Shown piece after piece: positions 56,032 through 64,000 of a stretch of 64,000 bases of DNA; the stretch's first letter is position 1, and every line of letters starts with the position of its first letter. Position numbers and translations under genes: made by a program. This DNA is from Centrapalus pauciflorus (lineage: Eukaryota > Streptophyta > Magnoliopsida > Asterales > Asteraceae), in assembly GCA_020465985.1 (NCBI GenBank), contig JAANYP010002855.1, forward strand, positions 124,001-188,000, written 5' to 3'. The notes under the pieces are model-generated. The model was given only the letters and a program-made list of their open reading frames with translations. It was not told the origin of the DNA and did no database searches.

Positions 56032-56880
56032 TTAGAGTTGATTCAGCAATTCCCAAGCCTCATCATCTTCTTTAGCTAAGAACGTACCACCAGTAGCGGC
56101 GGTGATCATGTTCCGGCTTTCTTGACTCACACCATCAAATAAAGTTTTGACGAGCATCCATTTTGGAACCTCATGGTGTGGACAAGCTCTTAGCAGTTCA
56201 TTCATGCGATCAAATGCCTCGTAGAATTGTTCAACAGGTTTTTGTTTAAAACCGGTGATCTCTTTTCGTTTCTTGGTGGTTTTTCTTATGGGATAATACT
56301 CAACGAGAAATTGACGCTTCATTTGATCCCAGGTTGTGATGCTATTGGTGGGTAGCGACACAAACCAATTTTTGGATTTTCCTTTTAATAAAAAAGGGAA
56401 TAAACAAAGTTTTAAACTATCAGTGGATATACCTCGAAAGTGATTAACTTTACAAATAGTTGTGAATTCAGCTAAATGCTCGTATGGTTCCTCACTTGGC
56501 ATCCCTCGGAAGATCGGAAGAATTTGAAATAATTGAGGACGAACTTCGGGTTCGTTCTCATTTTCAGGGTATCGAATAGGTGAGTGATCGGGCACATCAC
56601 CAGGGTGATAATGTGACTCAACTGTACGTCTCATTTGTTCACACATCCTAGCAACTATACACTCAGGTTCCTCTTATTCAAGATTTCGTGGCGAAATCGG
56701 AGGACCTTCTAAATTAGGAATTTCTAAAGTGGGAATTACTTCCTCTTGTTCATTTGAATTCTCCGAAATTAATTCATGTTGTTTTTGAATCCTAACAGTC
56801 TTTCGGCTAGATTTAGCTACTTTTTCCATTTCGAGTTCGAATCGTAGCGGCGATCCTTTGTCCGATCGACGTGTGAGCAT
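56032..56880 (-). pseudogene. G1 gag N-terminal region
   Basis: Starts at 56880 (MLTRRSDKGSPLRFELEME); TAA at 56674-56676, then 56646-56032 open. It carries the retrotransposon gag domain: FRGMPSEEPYEHLAEF, LKLCLFPFLLKGKSKNWF, WDQMKRQFLVEYYP, KPVEQFYEAFDRMNELLRACPHH and LVKTLFDGVSQESRNMI. It matches the PF03732-type gag of Tat/Athila elements. Confidence 0.8.
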
Positions 56881-57095
56881 AAACTATTAAAAACTTTTAA
56901 ATTAAATTACCTAATTAAACTAATTATATTTTTGTTGGTAAAGTAGAGGACTACAATTACCATTTTTGAATTTTTAATTTTTATGTCATTTATTTATAAT
57001 AATTAAAGACTAAAAATAACCGAAATAAGGTTCTTAAACTTAAAGCCTAAAACTAAGGCCAAAAACTAACTTCTAGCTATAACTAGCATTACCAC

Positions 57096-57113
57096 TCCCC
57101 GACAACGGCGCCA
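57096..57113 (-). other. Primer binding site of G1
   Basis: The minus strand reads TGGCGCCGTTGTCGGGGA, close to the common Tat/Athila primer site and distinct from the copia sites. Five bases from the LTR. Confidence 0.85.
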
Positions 57114-57118
57114 AAATC

Positions 57119-58052
57119 TGGCGGGCCGTCGTTGTGACCCGCAGAAATAATCCTTATATACACTATTTAGCTTAGAGAAGTAAGGGTCGAATCCACAGGG
57201 AGTGAGTTTGTAATTACGGTTAGGCAATTGGTCTTATTGTCTTAATCCCTAAGCTAATGGAATCGACACAAATAATAATACCACGATAAAGTATCTTGTT
57301 TTTACCAATCAAAACATACAATCATAATCATAGCCGAATGCTTACAATTTGCATACACATAATAGATCTCAATCAATACAAATACATCAAAGCATGAGAA
57401 ATTAAAGTAGAGTAAACTTAGCCGTAGATCCTCCGCAAACGGCTAATGGGATTAGCCGCTCATCATATGCTCTTCACAATCGTAGATCTGAGACATCTCG
57501 TAGCTTGCGAATCACCGTCTTCTTTCTCGTATCGTAGATCCATTCCGGCAGGGCTTCGCTAACTGATTCACACACGCCGGGACTTCCCTCAAAGGCTGTC
57601 ATCGATCTCTATTTATAAAGGAGTCAATTTTAGGGTTTCCAAGGCTGAAAGATGCGTTTTTGCGCCGACCCAGCGCAGGCCAAGCGCAGGCGTGTGCCCT
57701 CCCCCTGTGCTAGGGGTACGGCCAACCTACGCTGGGGTATGCTAGATGTTTTCTAGGGTTTTTACACCGCACGAGCGTAGCCCGGGCGCCGCCCTTCGCC
57801 CCCCTGCGCCCAGGGTACGCCAGGCTGCACTGGAACTAATCTGGAACTCTTAGGGCGTAGGGTGGGCGTAGACGTGGGGTGTAGCCCTACTCCCCGACCT
57901 GCTCGGTTCGCGCTGAATTTTCTCGTGGTGCTTTGAAATGACTTCCGGACCCTGAATCAAAAATATGAGGTAAAATTACGATAGTTACGAAGTATCGATG
58001 CTTAAAATGAACATAAAATGACTCTGAAACCATATAAATTATAGACTCATCA
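57119..58052 (-). repeat. G1 5' LTR, internally deleted
   Basis: TGGCGGGCC...ACTCATCA, 934 bases. Compared with 51100-52318 it lacks about 270 bases near 57235 and has short C runs. Confidence 0.9.
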
Positions 58053-58057
58053 TTCGT
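58053..58057. repeat. Target site duplication TTCGT of G1, right
   Basis: Exact match to 51095-51099. Confidence 0.85.
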
Positions 58058-58390
58058 GAAATCCTGAATTCTGACAAGTTCGTGCGCCTCCAGTTCGTGA
58101 AGGAGCATATCATTGACAAGGTCGTGATGCCCTTAATTCCACTAAGTTCGTGCGCCGCAAGTTCGTGACGGAGCCTAAAAATCAAATTTTACAAAAACTC
58201 ATATTAATTCAAGTTTTTAAGGCTAAAAACGATGAACCCACTGAATAAATGAACTTAGATGATTATAGAAAAGAAAACTGTTGAAATCAACATAGAAACA
58301 TCGAGAAAATCATGAATTATCCGGAAAATACGCCAAGAAACCTTTGAATGTTCAACGAAATATGAAGAACACGAAGAACAATCAAGTAAA
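58058..58390 (-). other. N1 leader, primer-site-proximal part
   Basis: GTTCGTG-rich leader with homology to that of N2 (TTTCTTGGCGTATTTTCCGG against TTTCTTGACGTTTTTATCGG). The donor GTAAGT of N2 is GATAAT here. Confidence 0.6.
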
Positions 58391-58403
58391 CGCTCTGATA
58401 CCA
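58391..58403 (-). other. Primer binding site of N1
   Basis: The minus strand reads TGGTATCAGAGCG, two bases from the LTR end. Confidence 0.9.
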
Positions 58404-58405
58404 GT

Positions 58406-59266
58406 TGTAAGGTCCTCCCCTACTGATCTATCAAGGCGTGATGGCGTCATACGAGTGCAGACTCCCCGTTTAACGTTAACGAATCAATCACGAGCAATCA
58501 CATAGGAACACGGAGCCAAACACGATGCTAGCCGATTGAATATCAACCTCGCAAGATGTATTGCTCCGCAAGAGTTGTAAGGTCCACCCTCTACAGACCT
58601 ATCAAGGCATGACGGCGTCAAACGAGTGCGGAATCCTCGTTTAACGTTAACGGATCGATCACGAGCAATCACACGGGAACACAGAGCCAAACACGATGCT
58701 AGCCGATAGAATTTCAACCCCGCAAGATGTATTGCTCCTCAAGTTGCTCTGCTATTGCTCTCAAAATCATCTGGAATACTTTCTCTCAAAGTTGTAATGA
58801 ATTCACAAACATAAGATCATGATATAACCCTTATGTTCGTGCATGGCCCAAGCCCACGAACTTATAAGTTCAAGCTCATGCACATAAATTCGTATGAACT
58901 TATCAGAGCTAAGTTCATATGAACTTATCAGCCATAAGTTCGTATGAACTTATGTACCATAACTTCATACCTCATGAATTTATCTACATAAGTTCATGCC
59001 TCATGAACTGATCCTCATAAGTTTACGCCTCCTGAACTTATCATCATAAGTTCACGCCTCATGAACTTATCATCATAAGTTCATGCCTCATGAACTTATC
59101 TAGCAATCATGAACTTAACATGCAAACATGAACCCAATACACAACCATGAACTTAAGACATAAATATGAACATACAATCATGACTGGTATTAATAAGGCC
59201 CTATCTTTTACATAAGACAATCAATTACAAAACTAGACTGATGTCGTCACACCGGGTGTACCAACA
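58406..59266 (-). repeat. N1 5' LTR with internal duplication
   Basis: The minus strand runs TGTTGGTACACCC...GGACCTTACA, 861 bases. The primer-proximal ~170 bases are tandemly duplicated (58406-58574 and 58575-58738). The upstream part (58850-59110) is an array of about nine units of 25-30 bases with AAGTTCATGCCTCATGAACT-type palindromes. Same family as the N2 LTR. Confidence 0.85.
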
Positions 59267-60019
59267 TATAATAATTTTAATTTTGATGAACTTCGGTGGG
59301 CGGTCAAAGACAAGGGTACTAATTGCGAAAGGAAGTTCATACCCTTCTAGAGATTTTGCAACTATTCATCTAGTACGCCATGGACCATGATGATGATATA
59401 CATGAAAGGCCCGAATACAAGACCGTGGCTCTGTCCAGATTTAAACTACCAAGGGAACTTCCTTGGATACCAGTAATGCACGTCTCACTTTCTCTTTTGT
59501 TCTATGTTGACTGGGACGAGGAAAGGGTAAGGGCCTATTAAGGAGTGTACCCAGAAGAGGCTCAGTTAGAACCGACTGAGCTAACCCCTTCTGAAAGTGA
59601 GGATGAGCAGAGTGAGGAAGTGGGAGTTGGGGGACAAGATGTCTTAGGGATCGATGAAAGGGAGATGACTGTCGTCAAGGAGGGAGTTGGGGAAGTAGAG
59701 GATAAGACTACTAGTCCAATATTCGCCTCACACCCCCCAGCCACTTAAGCTCCTCTCAACAAGGGCTAATTTCATTCCACGGGGATCCTGCACATATGCC
59801 ATTCCCCCTCACTCGGAGCGGGGAGATGTTGAAAAAGGTCACCTACCGCCCCCGGTGACTGAACCTCATTTGACCATAACTCCTCCCTCACCCCATCTGG
59901 GCGTCTATGTGATGTCCTTTGCAACATCCGGATCCGACTCCCCACCTGGTGGAGCGGAGATGAAGGATGGAAATCCGGACATGGCAACATCCCAGCCGTC
60001 CGTGTCAGGTCATTTTGGG
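59267..60019 (+). other. Unassigned reading frame, plus strand
   Basis: 59380-59748 reads as one frame with a stop at about 59540: RPEYKTVALSRFKLPREL, YVDWDEERVRAY, stop, GVYPEEAQLEPTELTPSESEDE, then an acidic tail ending SHPPAT. The following bases (59750-60019) are GC-richer, with short frames only. Acidic and Pro-rich composition suggests a retroelement protein fragment, but I do not recognise the family. Promoter not seen. Confidence 0.35.
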
Positions 60020-60590
60020 ATTACTCACAGAAGCTACAAGAAACTCTTCGTGACACTGACTTGGTTACCGCTTGACATCCCGTTCGCAGATATTTTAGGG
60101 TCCTAATGTTGGATATGATGTTTACGTTGGTGTTCCTTCTTTCGCCTTGGACTGTCAGGATTTTTCTATAGTCTAGCGGTATGCGCATCATCTTCTTGTT
60201 GCACATGATTTCCACACAGTTTTTCAACAACTAATCCATGCCTTTGACCATGTCAAAACTTCCCAGTTTGACGGGCATCAAGTCTATCTCAAAAGGCTGA
60301 CCTACTAATTTTAGTGTGCATCCCCGACTAATGTCATTCATTCTAAGTATCTTACCATCAGCTACCTGTATGGCATAAATAGTATCTAATGGGTTAGGAG
60401 TTGCATTAATTTGCTTGCTAAACATAGTAGATATAAAAATTATATCGGCTCTAGTATAAAAAAGCTCTTCCTTGAGCAACTCCATTATTTCTCCACCTCG
60501 GGAAATCCTTTCTGAAGTGCCCCGTATTCCCACACTCAAAACATCCCTTCTGGGGTTCATTGTTAGTCCCAGAGTTGGAGATCTTGCCAT
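60020..60590 (-). pseudogene. G2: gypsy aspartic protease remnant
   Basis: The minus strand encodes LLKEELFYTRADIIFISTMFSK, PNPLDTIYAIQVADGKILRMND, GCTLKLVGQPFEIDLMPVKLGSFDMVKGMD, then after a stop an out-of-sequence continuation (KKMMRIPLDYRKILTVQGERRNT). This is the retropepsin region of chromovirus-type gypsy pol. The catalytic Asp-Ser/Thr-Gly is changed to Tyr-Thr-Arg, so it is dead. RT would follow to the left but is not present. Confidence 0.75.
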
Positions 60591-60852
60591 CCTTGGTCAG
60601 ATGACCTTGTTTTTTGCATTTGCCGCAGGGATATGCACAATGGGCCGTGTGGTAGTAGTTGCGGTTGTTGCAATAGGGCTTGTTACCCGTGTAAATTTTC
60701 TTCGGTTCAGACCCAGCTACGTAGGCTTTCATCGTCTGTTGCTTCTTAGGGTTTTGATGTTTCCCTGAATTTCTCATCCATCGGTCTTCCCACTTCCTCT
60801 TATCATCACTACCCTTGGCAGTCGCTGCCCATTGCCGTACTACTTGATCCAT
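60451..60852 (-). pseudogene. G2: gypsy gag C-terminal remnant
   Basis: The minus strand encodes a basic region, then CGKCKKQGHLTKDG and CFECGNTGHFRKDF, two CCHC knuckles that each lost the last Cys. NNGVAQGRAFLY, the usual gag end in this gypsy group, follows. It overlaps the protease in another frame. The 5' side is cut at 60852 by the LTR of R1, and the codons before MDQVVRQWAATAKG (60851) are LTR sequence. Confidence 0.75.
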
Positions 60853-61277
60853 TGTTAGAATAGGGATCACGGGTGAATGGCATCCTATAATCTCTATAAC
60901 TAGATGCCCTTAATTGTCTTGCCATATCTCTCTTTTGTGTATAAAGTTTTCTGCGAAGTCTGTGTGTGTGCAGTGTGCAAATCCGAGAGGCAGAAACAGA
61001 GGGTAACAAAACACAGAATATAACTAACTTTAATACATTAATCACACTTGCAATATTTACATAATTTGTTCACCCTTATATAGATGGTGAACCGGTTTCA
61101 TGAACCAACACAATGGTTCATGTGGTGGTTAATTTTGGAGGGAAATTAACTACCACTAACTACTTATGTTTATCCGGTTAATACATATACACATACCGGA
61201 TTTTTTTACATAAATAAATACTTATACTAAACATAGATATCTTAAAGTTTAATAACACTTAAAATGTATTTCCAACA
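60853..61277 (-). repeat. R1 3' LTR
   Basis: TGTTAGAATAGGG...TTCCAACA on the plus strand, 425 bases. A TATA box lies on the minus strand at 61076-61085 (CTATATAAGG). It matches 62815-62912 for about 95 bases. Confidence 0.85.
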
Positions 61278-61290
61278 TTCACCCCCTAAG
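61278..61290 (-). other. Polypurine tract of R1
   Basis: The minus strand reads CTTAGGGGGTGAA immediately before the LTR start TGTTGG. Confidence 0.8.
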
Positions 61291-61459
61291 TGTTATAAAC
61301 TTTATATGCACCTTCCATCTTTGAGCTTCACACAATGACAACAAAATCATCATCTTCTTTGCTGTCACCATCTTCAATTACTTCACTTGCCATCTTCAAA
61401 ACCACATTAATTGTTTCATCATCTTTGTTGCTTGTTCCTTCAACCACCATCTTCTTGTC

Positions 61460-62755
61460 CTATGTGTTCACATCATTAACCTTGCATCCTCGTGCTATAC
61501 AATCCTCAAATTTTGCTTCATCTTGACCAACTACTCTCTTAGTTGTGTCCATGACATTCAACTCTCTTGAATGCTCCCATTGCCTTTTCTCGGCTCTCTT
61601 GATGAACTTGTAGTACTCTTGAGGGTGTACTAGGCATGCAACATAGATTTCCTTCAAACCATTTTGGAAATCAATTGGAAAGCCTAAACCGTTGGCTATT
61701 CCACCCCACTTGTTTCTTGATGTAACACTTTCAAAACCTCCATTGCTTTCAACGATCTTGTAAAGATCAAACAAGCATACTTTTGCTCCAAACAACTTAA
61801 ATGGCAATTCTATCTTTGACTTGGTAATATTCTCATGATACCAACTTAAAGCTTTTTCAAATGCATTTTTAAACAAATCTTTATGTGCCATAACAAAGTG
61901 GTTGTCATTTATCAAATCCAAAAGTTTGATAAATTCTTCAATACTATCAATCTTCAAAGACACTACTTCCCAATCATCCTCTTGATTTTCTTGTGACTTG
62001 ACAACATCAATGGATTTGTCAATGTCCTCAAAATACTTTTCATGATATTCATCTTGTCTTTTAAAACCACTTTCATCAACAAAACTCTTCACTTCATTTT
62101 CAGGATCAAACACATGTGACACCTTGCATGTTAGACCTTCAAAATCAACTTCAAAACCTTGCATGATCAATTGTTTCATGCTAAGCAAGTTGATGTTGAT
62201 TTCAGGGACATATGCTACATATGGTATTGCGTATTCATTGTGGGTTGTTTTCAATTTTATAACACCAATACCATGTGTAAACAATACGTTTGATTCATGC
62301 TCCTGAGTGTCAACTATAAAACAACTTTTCAATTTGTTAATCAAATCCTTATTTGGTGTCATGTGTTTAGAGATCTTGGTGTTTACATACCAATAATTGT
62401 TCCAACTGGTGCTGTCCGTTCCCTGTACAAGGTATTCACCATCAAAGCATATCCTTTCCTTGTATCTTTGCACATACGGTTTCAGTGGCTCTATCTTCTG
62501 GTTTGGAGAGGAAGGAGTGTATTCTTCCTCTTCTGATTTGTTCACCGACAGATCTTCAAAGTTTGGTTCAAGGATCTTTTCTTTTCCTTTCGTTGATCCA
62601 TTTGTTGTGTAGTCCCATGCAAAATGTCCTCTTATCCGACACTTGTAACATCTTGAACGCCTTTCTTTTCTCTTCATTTCCTCAAGCATTCGGTCTTCTT
62701 CCCAGCGCTGCAAGTGCAGCCTCTTCTCCCTCATTCTGCGCAACTTCTCCTTCAT
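61460..62755 (-). CDS. R1 ORF: zinc-knuckle, protease-like and ARID-domain protein
   Basis: 431 codons from ATG 62755; the frame is also open upstream through the primer site and LTR, but the ATG after the primer site is the plausible start. Residues 1-35 are a basic helix. CYKCRIRGHFAWDY (36-49) is a CCHC knuckle whose last Cys is Tyr. Residues 120-215 look like a copia protease (YWYVNTKISKHMTPNKDL against WYLDSGCSRHMTG), but Asp-Ser-Gly is Asn-Thr-Lys, so no proteolysis. Residues about 295-385 match an ARID DNA-binding domain: PFKLFGAKVCLFDLYKIV, GGFESVT, KWGGIANGLGFP, YVACLVHPQEYY. No stops or shifts, unlike every other long gene here. A DNA- or chromatin-tethering role is inferred. Confidence 0.75.
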   Translation of the reverse strand: MKEKLRRMREKRLHLQRWEEDRMLEEMKRKERRSRCYKCRIRGHFAWDYTTNGSTKGKEKILEPNFEDLSVNKSEEEEYTPSSPNQKIEPLKPYVQRYKERICFDGEYLVQGTDSTSWNNYWYVNTKISKHMTPNKDLINKLKSCFIVDTQEHESNVLFTHGIGVIKLKTTHNEYAIPYVAYVPEININLLSMKQLIMQGFEVDFEGLTCKVSHVFDPENEVKSFVDESGFKRQDEYHEKYFEDIDKSIDVVKSQENQEDDWEVVSLKIDSIEEFIKLLDLINDNHFVMAHKDLFKNAFEKALSWYHENITKSKIELPFKLFGAKVCLFDLYKIVESNGGFESVTSRNKWGGIANGLGFPIDFQNGLKEIYVACLVHPQEYYKFIKRAEKRQWEHSRELNVMDTTKRVVGQDEAKFEDCIARGCKVNDVNT

Positions 62756-62800
62756 CCATGATCCACTTTCAGCATTTCGACTTAGTCCCAATCGAAGCCT

Positions 62801-62812
62801 GCTCTGATACCA
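62801..62812 (-). other. Primer binding site of R1
   Basis: The minus strand reads TGGTATCAGAGC, two bases from the LTR end (AACA). Confidence 0.9.
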
Positions 62813-62814
62813 AT

Positions 62815-62912
62815 TGTTAGAATACGGATCACGGGTGAATGGCATCCTATAATCTCTATAACTAGATGCCCTTAATTGTCTTGCCAAATCTCTCTTTTGT
62901 GTATAAAGTTTT
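62815..62912 (-). repeat. R1 5' LTR, truncated
   Basis: Matches the first ~95 bases of 60853-61277 (few differences), then diverges at 62913. The outer three quarters of the LTR are lost. Confidence 0.85.
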
Positions 62913-64000
62913 GTGAAGACCACTCCTTGCGGGGCGGTTCTCACCAGTCTAGGTCCCACATCATGCATTACGATAACAATCAAACTAAGATAGAGTAATT
63001 AATTGCGGAATATTAAATTTACAATACAAGCATATTAGGATTAAGTTTAATACAGTTTTACGGTTTTCAAATTAAACTTATAAAGGGCACAAGTCTAATC
63101 AAATTCATGTCATCATACAATCAAAATAAATCTACCCAGATCACCATAATATCGTCATCCAATTAGTACCAAAATGGGGTCGCTGAGTAGAGGTCTATGA
63201 AACTTCTGTCTTGAGCGTGTAAGACCTAAGAACTAGGTCCGGCAGGTGACTTTCCTTTGTCTTTTCCTGTAAAAATATTAATGTAGCAACCGTAAGCAAT
63301 GCTTAGTGAGTAAATAGATTTTCAAATTAACACGCATGTCAAGCGGATCATCAATCTAGCGTGATATGTCTTGGCTGCCGCTACAGCCCTCATGATTGAG
63401 ACATAGAAGTCATAGAGTCGGATGACGCTCAGGCCACGCTCACGCTTAAATCGTGGGGATCAGCCACATACTGGGCTAGCTACCAGTAAATCAACGTGGC
63501 GGAACATCGGAGGTCATTACCAAGTTCAATAGAACTGGTGAAATAGCCAGGTCTAGAACAATAGACCAATCAGGGCTAATCAAGCTGAATCAATATGTCA
63601 AGTATATGCAATGATGAAGCATACGTAATCAATGTCATGATAGTATTAATCTTTAAGCAATATCTGAAAGAAACTGTAAAAGCGATATCATATGAAATGA
63701 TAAGTCAAATAGCTATCATGATCCACTGGGCAACACCCAACCATGGTGTGCACAGGTCACAATCCAGCTGATGATATGAGTGTCAGTTTAATCTAACATC
63801 AACAATATGTCTCAACCGGAAATCAAGCATGTTAAATCTGAATATCTATAACTCACAGTGTTGGGTCTTTATCAAACAGATGTAAAATCTGCCACCTGAA
63901 TTATCTCAGGATTTTATCTCAATCTGTTCTCTGTCAAATCAAATCTTTGACCCACTTTATAAATCTCTAAATCTTTGTTCAGAATTTCACTAAACCTGTC
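62913..64000. repeat. LTR-like sequence, no gene
   Basis: No supported ORF on either strand. It carries words such as TGCTTAGTGAGT, common in long gypsy-type LTRs. It begins abruptly at the break in the R1 LTR and runs past the window end, so its identity is tentative. Confidence 0.3.

Larger units (their letters stand above)
51100..58052 (-). mobile_element. G1: non-autonomous Tat/Athila-like gypsy element
   Basis: LTRs 51100-52318 and 57119-58052 (the latter with a roughly 270-base deletion), a 5-bp target duplication, and the primer site TGGCGCCGTTGTCGGGGA. It encodes gag and protease remnants, but nothing resembling RT, RNase H or integrase lies between 52319 and 53897. It sits in the N1 leader. 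Deletion of the enzymes or a derivative element are both possible. Confidence 0.85.
17505..59266 (-). mobile_element. N1: outer copia element of the nest
   Basis: Minus-strand copia element with 5' LTR 58406-59266, primer site 58391-58403, gag, pol, pol-env spacer and the start of an env-like ORF. Interrupted by G1 (51100-58052, in the leader) and N2 (17625-42813, in env-like). The 3' end is lost near 17505. It is heavily decayed: many stops, and an RT deletion that removes the YVDD motif. Confidence 0.85.
60853..62912 (-). mobile_element. R1: small non-autonomous LTR retroelement carrying an ARID ORF
   Basis: 3' LTR 60853-61277, polypurine tract 61278-61290, one ORF 61460-62755, primer site 62801-62812, and a truncated 5' LTR 62815-62912. 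No integrase, RT or RNase H. Inserted in the G2 gag, so younger than G2. Must depend on another element for movement. Confidence 0.8.

Noticed and set aside
58484..58717. 77-codon ORF with internal repeat
   Set aside because: Lies within the duplicated LTR end; the repeat mirrors the DNA duplication.
58850..59110. Short repeat array resembling a CRISPR
   Set aside because: Units are palindromic LTR repeats without unique spacers, in a plant retrotransposon.
61460..62755. R1 ORF as a host ARID gene
   Set aside because: Tightly bounded by LTRs, primer site and polypurine tract, and preceded by a gag-like knuckle.

Overview
This is plant nuclear DNA built almost entirely from transposable elements. 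I found no convincing host gene, tRNA, rRNA or CRISPR array. The organism is almost certainly a eudicot: Ty1/copia elements with initiator-Met-type primer sites, a Tat/Athila-like Ty3/gypsy element, AT-rich spacers and long TA microsatellites. Asteraceae is my best guess, a weak inference from remembered ARID-bearing retroelement proteins in that family.

Layout. (1) 1-14392, minus strand: S1, a Sirevirus-like copia element with gag, pol, a very long env-like third ORF and a 5' LTR. Its 3' LTR lies outside the window. A 2.46-kb solo LTR (L1, 7287-9749) interrupts its integrase with a perfect 5-bp target duplication. (2) 14393-17504: mosaic of LTR pieces, a TA microsatellite and a short retroelement tail. 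(3) 17505-59266: a nest. Outer element N1 (minus strand, 5' LTR 58406-59266) has N2 (17625-42813, plus) in its env-like ORF. N2 has N3 (23391-36543, plus) in its reverse transcriptase and a 516-bp fold-back MITE (21643-22158). N1 also carries G1, an RT-less Tat/Athila-like gypsy element (51100-58052), in its leader. (4) 59267-60852: unassigned reading frame and a gypsy gag-protease remnant. (5) 60853-62912: R1, a small non-autonomous LTR element whose single ORF joins a zinc knuckle, a protease-like region that lost its catalytic triplet, and an ARID DNA-binding domain. (6) 62913-64000: LTR-like sequence.

All gag and pol genes except the R1 ORF carry stops or frameshifts. The three copies N1, N2 and N3 belong to one copia lineage and can be compared. 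Their roughly 2-kb pol-to-env spacer shares an ordered set of signals: a GATGTAT hairpin, three successive hairpins with mostly GNRA tetraloops and compensatory changes, a (TTTTA)n tract, a TATA box, a GTAAGT donor (two copies), and a 3' splice acceptor next to the env-like ATG. This suggests that the env-like gene is an internal transcription unit with its own promoter and 5'-UTR intron, beside an undescribed structured RNA. A second acceptor-like module overlaps the gag stop codon at the gag-pol junction in S1, N3 and N1. These non-coding signals, together with the ARID retroelement, are the most unusual content of the window.
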